The notes beneath the pieces are model-generated. The model searched no databases, had not been told where the DNA came from, and saw only the letters and a list, made by a program, of their open reading frames with translations. Below are positions 59,778-64,000 of a stretch of 64,000 nt of DNA, piece after piece. Each line of letters starts with the position of its first letter. Position 1 is the first letter of the stretch. The position numbers and the translations under genes were made by a program. Origin of the DNA: Labedella endophytica (GTDB lineage: Bacteria > Actinomycetota > Actinomycetes > Actinomycetales > Microbacteriaceae); the NCBI RefSeq assembly GCF_003990045.1, contig NZ_RZGZ01000002.1, forward strand, positions 248,001 through 312,000. The letters are read 5' to 3'.

Positions 59778-62700
59778 TCAGCGCACGAACGGGAAGGTGA
59801 GCGTCTGCCGGATGCTCGCTCCCGTCGCGGCCATCACGATCCGGTCGACCCCCAGCCCGAGACCACCGGTCGGCGGCATCCCGAACTCGAGCGCCTGCAA
59901 GAAGTCCTCGTCGAGCTCCATCGCCTCCGGGTCGCCCGCGGCGGCCGCCAGGGACTGCTCGGTGAGCCGACGGCGCTGCTCGAGGGGGTCGTTGAGCTCC
60001 GTATAGGCGGTTCCGAGCTCCATGCCGAACGCGACGAGGTCCCATCTCTCCGCGAGGCCCGGGGTGTCGCGGTGGGGCCGCGCGAGCGGTGACGTCTCCG
60101 ACGGGAAGTCGATGTAGAACGTCGGATTGGTCGTCCGGGACTCCACGAGTTCCTCGTACAGCCGCTCGATGAGCGCTCCCGAGCCATCGGTTGCCGACGA
60201 GGTCACACCGTAGGCCGCACACACGTCGCGGAGGATGTCGGCCGGCAGATCGATCGTGATCGGCATTCCGATCATCTGGCTCAATGCGTCGCAGACGGTG
60301 ATCACCGGCCACTCCCCCGAGACGTCCACGCGTTCGCCGTCCGGTGAGACGAGCGTCGGGCCGCCGGACACGGCAGCGGCCATCCCGCGGATGAGTCGTT
60401 CGGCGAGGTGCAGCATCTCGGTGTAGTCCGCATAGGCGAGGTAGGCCTCCATCGCCGTGAACTCGGGGTTGTGGCTCGCATCGGCACCCTCGTTGCGGAA
60501 GTTCCTCCCGATCTCGAACACACGGGGCAGCCCCGCGACGACGAGCCGTTTGAGCGCGAGTTCGGGAGCGATCCGCAACGTGAGGTCGCGTCGATAGGCG
60601 TTGATGTGGGTTCGGAACGGGCGAGCGTTCGCTCCCCCGTTGGTGCGCTGGAGGATGGGCGTCTCCACCTCCAGGTAGTCCTCGGCGAGCAATCCGTCGC
60701 GGAGCGCGCGCACAGCACGCGACCGGGCGATGAGGGTCTCGGTGGCCGAACGGGACGTGGCCAGGTGCACGTGCCGGAGCCGGACCTGCGCCTCCGGGTC
60801 GCGGAGGCCGGTGCGCGCGTTCGGGGGCTGGCTCAGGGACTTCGCTGCGAGAATCCACCCGTCCGCGGCGATGCTCGGTTCGCCCGTGAGGCTCCGCGCG
60901 GGCCGCCCGGTCACGGAGACGAGATCGCCGAGGTCCACGCGAGCGAGCGCGGCGTAGCCGTCGGTGCTCGCCTTCTCGGCGATCACCTGGAGACGCTCGT
61001 GCTCCTCGTTCAGGTCGAGGAACGTGATGCCACCGTGACGGCGCCGAGCGACGACGCGGCCGGTCACGGACACCGACGCGCCACCGGCGGCGGACGCTCC
61101 CGTCGTGGCGAGAGCACGGACCTCCACGAGACTCGTCGTCCGCGGAACGGCGACGGGGAACGGGTCGACACCGGAGCCACGCAGCGCGAGGGCACGCTCG
61201 GCGCGCGGGTTGAGTATGCGCCGGTCCATCAGGGCGAGGCGAGACCGCGCCCACTCGTCGCCGAGCGCGATCACCTCGGCGCCGAAGGCGTCCGAGCGCT
61301 CCATCCGCTCCGTGAACGAGCGCGAGCCGCGGCCGGTGGCGAAACCCTCCGCGCGAGCGACGGCGACCATCGTGGCTCCGAACGTGGTGCCGCGCGACCA
61401 CAGGATGAAGCGGGAGCGCCACTCGGGCTCGTACTTCTCGTTCGCGCGCCGGAGCGACTCGAGCTGCCAGTGGCGCGAGAGCAGCAGCAGGAGCGCTCGC
61501 TTGGCCTTGAGGAGGGGGCCTGCTCCGACCCGCGCCCCCCGCACGAGCAGATCGCGGAACACGGCGAAGTTGAGGGAGACGCGAGTGACTCCGAGCGACG
61601 CCGCCTGGGCGACGAGTTCCGAGACGAGGAACTCCGTGGCGCCGTTCGCCGCAGCAGGGCTGCGCCGCATCACGTCGAGAGACAGGCCGTCGTGGTTCCA
61701 CGGCACGAAGACGAGCGCGGCGACGGTCGTTCCGGATGCATCATGCGCGGTCGCGACGAGCGACTGAGCGTCGGTGGGGTCGGCGACACGGGAGAGCGCC
61801 ATCGAGAATCCGCGCTCCTCTCCCCCTCGGCGCCACTCGTCCGTGAGCGCCGCGACCTCCGCGAGCTCGCCGGGATCGAGCTCACCCTGCCGCCGGAACC
61901 GCGCACGGTAGCCATCTCGGCGCAGCCGCCTGCGGACCGATTCGATCTGCGGCGAGCGCAGGAGCGCGTCGGCGCGCGCATCGGTGAGGTTCAGCACCGC
62001 CTCGTCGCCGAGCACCATCCCCCGCATGCCGTGTCGTGCGAAATATCCGGCGGCCCGCTCCGAGGCCGCGACCACGGCCGGTCTCCACCCGTACCGCTGG
62101 ACCGTCTCGAGCCACTGGGTGATGGCGGCGTCCCATTCGCTCTCCGGGCCGAGGGGGTCTCCGCTCGCCAACGCGGTCCGACCGACCACACGGTACGACA
62201 CGGCGGCTCTCCGGTCCGCTGTGAACACGATCGACTTGTCGCGGCGGGTCGCGAAGTACGCGAGCGAATCATCGCCGGAACCGGCGTGGAGGATGCGGCG
62301 GAGGTCGAGCTCCTCCTCCTCGCTCATGAGTCGGCGGGATCGGGCGCTGCGCAGCAGGAAGGCGAGGGCGAGGAGAAGGCCGACGGCGGAGATGGAGGTG
62401 ACGGCGACCTGCAGCTCGGGGCTCAACGGGACATCGCTGCCGTCGAACAGCCAGTCGCCAGGGTAGATACCCGTGGCGGCGTGGAGCGAGCGCCACCACA
62501 CGTCCGTTGGCGAGCCTCCCGCCCCCGGGACCAGTTCCGAGACGACACCGCCGACGAGGACGGCGATCGCGACGCCGCCGGCGAAGATCGCGAGGGCGCC
62601 CGCAACGGATGCCGGCTCCCGCCGCGCGAAGAATTCCTTCCGAGCGCAGACGAGCAAGAGGACGAACGCCGTGGCGACCCCCGAGGCGATGAGGTCGTTC

Positions 62701-63164
62701 GGCCCGAGGTCGGCGAGCGACGGTCCGCCGTGCTGGGCCGCGACGAGATCGACGAGGGGAAGGAGGATCGTCGGGAGCTCGAACACCACGAGGAACAGCA
62801 CGGCTCCGCGGAGCCGGCGCTTCGCCGCGCTGCCCACGATGAACAGGAGCACGGCATTGAACAGGAACGGTTCGGGGCTCAGGCCGAACAGCGCGAAATA
62901 ATTCGCGGCCCAGTAGACCCCGTCGGGGAAGACGATGTTCGAGAAGACGACGAGGAGGAGCGTCACGGACACGGTCTGGAGGAGGCGCCCCGTCCACAGG
63001 GGGACGCGCGCCGTCCACGCTCCCGCATCCGAGCGGCGACGGGTTCGGCGACGCCGGGCCACGGTCTCCCGGGAGGCACGCGTCGGACGCTGTGACGTCG
63101 AACCGATCGGGTCCGGCGTCCGGTCCTCCGGTGAATGCGTGTCACGTTCCTGCGTCACGGTCAT
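59778..63164 (-). CDS. lysX: Bifunctional lysylphosphatidylglycerol synthase/lysyl-tRNA synthetase
   Basis: The 1128 residues are arranged as in actinobacterial LysX: N-terminal membrane helices (about 55-320), a DUF2156 aminoacyl-PG synthase domain (about 330-640, with YFARHGMRGMVLGDEAVLNL and LNFAVFRDLL), then an OB-fold (VTGRVVARRRHGGITFLDL) and a class II lysyl-tRNA synthetase core (FEIGRNFRNEGADASHNPEFT, GLGLGVDRIVM). It charges tRNA and adds Lys to phosphatidylglycerol, lowering surface negative charge. Convergent with the two-component system (17 nt between stops). ATG 63164 is preferred over ATG 63224. Confidence 0.9.
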   Translation of the reverse strand: MTVTQERDTHSPEDRTPDPIGSTSQRPTRASRETVARRRRTRRRSDAGAWTARVPLWTGRLLQTVSVTLLLVVFSNIVFPDGVYWAANYFALFGLSPEPFLFNAVLLFIVGSAAKRRLRGAVLFLVVFELPTILLPLVDLVAAQHGGPSLADLGPNDLIASGVATAFVLLLVCARKEFFARREPASVAGALAIFAGGVAIAVLVGGVVSELVPGAGGSPTDVWWRSLHAATGIYPGDWLFDGSDVPLSPELQVAVTSISAVGLLLALAFLLRSARSRRLMSEEEELDLRRILHAGSGDDSLAYFATRRDKSIVFTADRRAAVSYRVVGRTALASGDPLGPESEWDAAITQWLETVQRYGWRPAVVAASERAAGYFARHGMRGMVLGDEAVLNLTDARADALLRSPQIESVRRRLRRDGYRARFRRQGELDPGELAEVAALTDEWRRGGEERGFSMALSRVADPTDAQSLVATAHDASGTTVAALVFVPWNHDGLSLDVMRRSPAAANGATEFLVSELVAQAASLGVTRVSLNFAVFRDLLVRGARVGAGPLLKAKRALLLLLSRHWQLESLRRANEKYEPEWRSRFILWSRGTTFGATMVAVARAEGFATGRGSRSFTERMERSDAFGAEVIALGDEWARSRLALMDRRILNPRAERALALRGSGVDPFPVAVPRTTSLVEVRALATTGASAAGGASVSVTGRVVARRRHGGITFLDLNEEHERLQVIAEKASTDGYAALARVDLGDLVSVTGRPARSLTGEPSIAADGWILAAKSLSQPPNARTGLRDPEAQVRLRHVHLATSRSATETLIARSRAVRALRDGLLAEDYLEVETPILQRTNGGANARPFRTHINAYRRDLTLRIAPELALKRLVVAGLPRVFEIGRNFRNEGADASHNPEFTAMEAYLAYADYTEMLHLAERLIRGMAAAVSGGPTLVSPDGERVDVSGEWPVITVCDALSQMIGMPITIDLPADILRDVCAAYGVTSSATDGSGALIERLYEELVESRTTNPTFYIDFPSETSPLARPHRDTPGLAERWDLVAFGMELGTAYTELNDPLEQRRRLTEQSLAAAAGDPEAMELDEDFLQALEFGMPPTGGLGLGVDRIVMAATGASIRQTLTFPFVR

Positions 63165-63339
63165 TCGACGTCCCTTTCCTCGCTCTGGATCGCACGCCGT
63201 CGATCTCGACGCGGCGGGAGCCATCGTGCCGCCGCTTCATAAGAGCCGGATATGAGTTCCTCCGTCCGGGCCGTCGACCACGTCGCGACGTCCTTACGCT
63301 GAGATCCCCGCCGCCCGTCCACCGAGAGAAGGACGCCCC

Positions 63340-64000
63340 ATGGATCCCGACGCACCCATCCACCTGCCGCCGGCTCTCGCGCAGGACACGGGGGCGGATC
63401 TGTTGTCCACCTACTGGCCGGCGGCCATCGGGCTGTGCGTCGCCATCGGCGGCGTCGCACTCGCGGTGCGCGCGGCCAGGCGTCGCGGGTCGCGTCCCCG
63501 CAGACGGAGGGTGCTCGCCGCGAGCGGGTGGTCGGCCGCGACCGCCGTCGTCCTCGTCGGCTCGCTCGCACTCGGGGTGAACACCTGGGTGGGCTACTTC
63601 CCCTCGGGGTCGACCCTCTCCCGGTGGGTCGGCGACAAGATCGGTTCGCCGCAACCGGACTCGGGCGCATCGGGCGGACGCGTGACGTCCGACACGCACG
63701 GTCACGCCTTCCGCACGGCGCTCCCCTCCACCGCCGAGCAGGTGCCGCCGACGAGCGGCTGGGTGTACCTCCCGCCCGACTACGACGAGCCCGGGAGGAC
63801 GACGCGCTACCCGGTCGTCTACGCCCTCCACGGCTCGCCCGGAAGCGCGGCCGACTGGTTCACCGGCGGCCGCATCGATTCCGTCATGGACGCGCTGATC
63901 GACGCCGGTGCACTCCCACCGACCATCGTGGTCTCACCCGATCTGAATGCGGGGTCGGACCACGGCGAGGACGAACCGCTCGACCGACCGGGAGGTCCGC
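63340..64000 (+). CDS. Membrane-anchored esterase family protein (3' part beyond the window)
   Basis: The first 220 residues are visible. There are two N-terminal hydrophobic segments (about residues 26-42 and 62-85), then an alpha/beta hydrolase of the esterase D/tributyrin-esterase type: SGWVYLPPDYDEPGR, YPVVYALHGSPGSAADWF and TIVVSPDLNAGSDHGEDEP. The nucleophile Ser is beyond position 64000. It is divergent from lysX with 175 nt between starts. In corynebacteria a hydrolase next to an aminoacyl-PG synthase removes the amino acid from the lipid, so this protein may do the same for lysyl-PG (inference). AAGGA lies 7 nt before the ATG. Confidence 0.8.
   Translation, partial: MDPDAPIHLPPALAQDTGADLLSTYWPAAIGLCVAIGGVALAVRAARRRGSRPRRRRVLAASGWSAATAVVLVGSLALGVNTWVGYFPSGSTLSRWVGDKIGSPQPDSGASGGRVTSDTHGHAFRTALPSTAEQVPPTSGWVYLPPDYDEPGRTTRYPVVYALHGSPGSAADWFTGGRIDSVMDALIDAGALPPTIVVSPDLNAGSDHGEDEPLDRPGGP

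Noticed and set aside
60408-63095. An 895-codon open frame on the plus strand opposite lysX
   Set aside because: Low-complexity Arg/Glu/Gly composition with no recognisable domain; lysX on the other strand has all motifs.

Overview
The window is very GC-rich DNA, densely packed on both strands with GTG and ATG starts and many 4-base stop/start overlaps. It looks like the chromosome of a high-GC Gram-positive actinobacterium, most likely a member of the Microbacteriaceae. The clues are a MarP-type periplasmic protease, a DinB/DUF664 protein of the mycothiol-transferase kind, fused LysX, a LAxTG surface protein, a HelR-type RNA polymerase-associated ATPase, NHEJ proteins, and many leaderless promoters (TAnnnT, then 6-7 nt, then the start codon). 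The family assignment is inference. I see no rRNA, tRNA, CRISPR array, IS element or prophage.

Layout. 1-5.5 kb: MscS channel (cut by the window edge), LAVTG surface protein, DedA, GCS2-like ligase, AIM24 protein. 5.5-15.2 kb: HelR-like ATPase, HAD phosphatase, MarP protease, EEP protein 1, DinB protein, MFS exporter, alpha/beta hydrolase, VOC protein, S66 peptidase. 15.2-15.5 kb: repeat-rich intergenic region. 15.5-26.8 kb: two divergent operons that together look like an aerobic ether-lipid pathway. 26.8-34.9 kb: EEP proteins 2 and 3, GST-like reductase, quinone oxidoreductase, HSL-type hydrolase, LigC-like ligase, LigD-type polymerase, ChaB/Rho_N protein. 35.0-43.6 kb: a seven-gene, tightly overlapping peptide-uptake operon (binding protein, M14 peptidase, two permeases, S12 hydrolase, GbsR/MarR regulator, double ATPase). 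43.9-57.4 kb: mostly single genes (DUF427, PLDc_N, PD40, ABM, nitroreductase, cation/proton antiporter, NYN-LOTUS, DUF1349, zinc ADH, thiolase, Zwf-like, MpaB-like). 57.6-64 kb: two-component system, LysX and an exported esterase (cut by the window edge).

The most interesting region is 15.5-26.8 kb. The minus operon encodes two acyl-ACP-desaturase-like proteins (one with all six di-iron ligands, one with three replaced), a fatty acyl-CoA reductase fused to a HAD phosphatase, a LarA-like DUF2088 protein, a PlsC-like acyltransferase and a diacylglycerol-kinase-like protein. The divergent plus operons encode a short-chain dehydrogenase, a second PlsC acyltransferase, an alkyl-dihydroxyacetone-phosphate synthase homologue and a TetR regulator. 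Fatty alcohol synthesis, DHAP acylation, alkyl exchange, ketone reduction and sn-2 acylation can all be matched to these genes. The di-iron protein is a candidate for the desaturation that would yield plasmalogens.

A second theme is unusual translation initiation. Two EEP proteins and the diacylglycerol-kinase-like protein are best explained by CTG starts, and the HelR-like protein perhaps by ATT. A third theme is a hairpin repeat family that sits, always in the same orientation, at the 3' ends of three genes.
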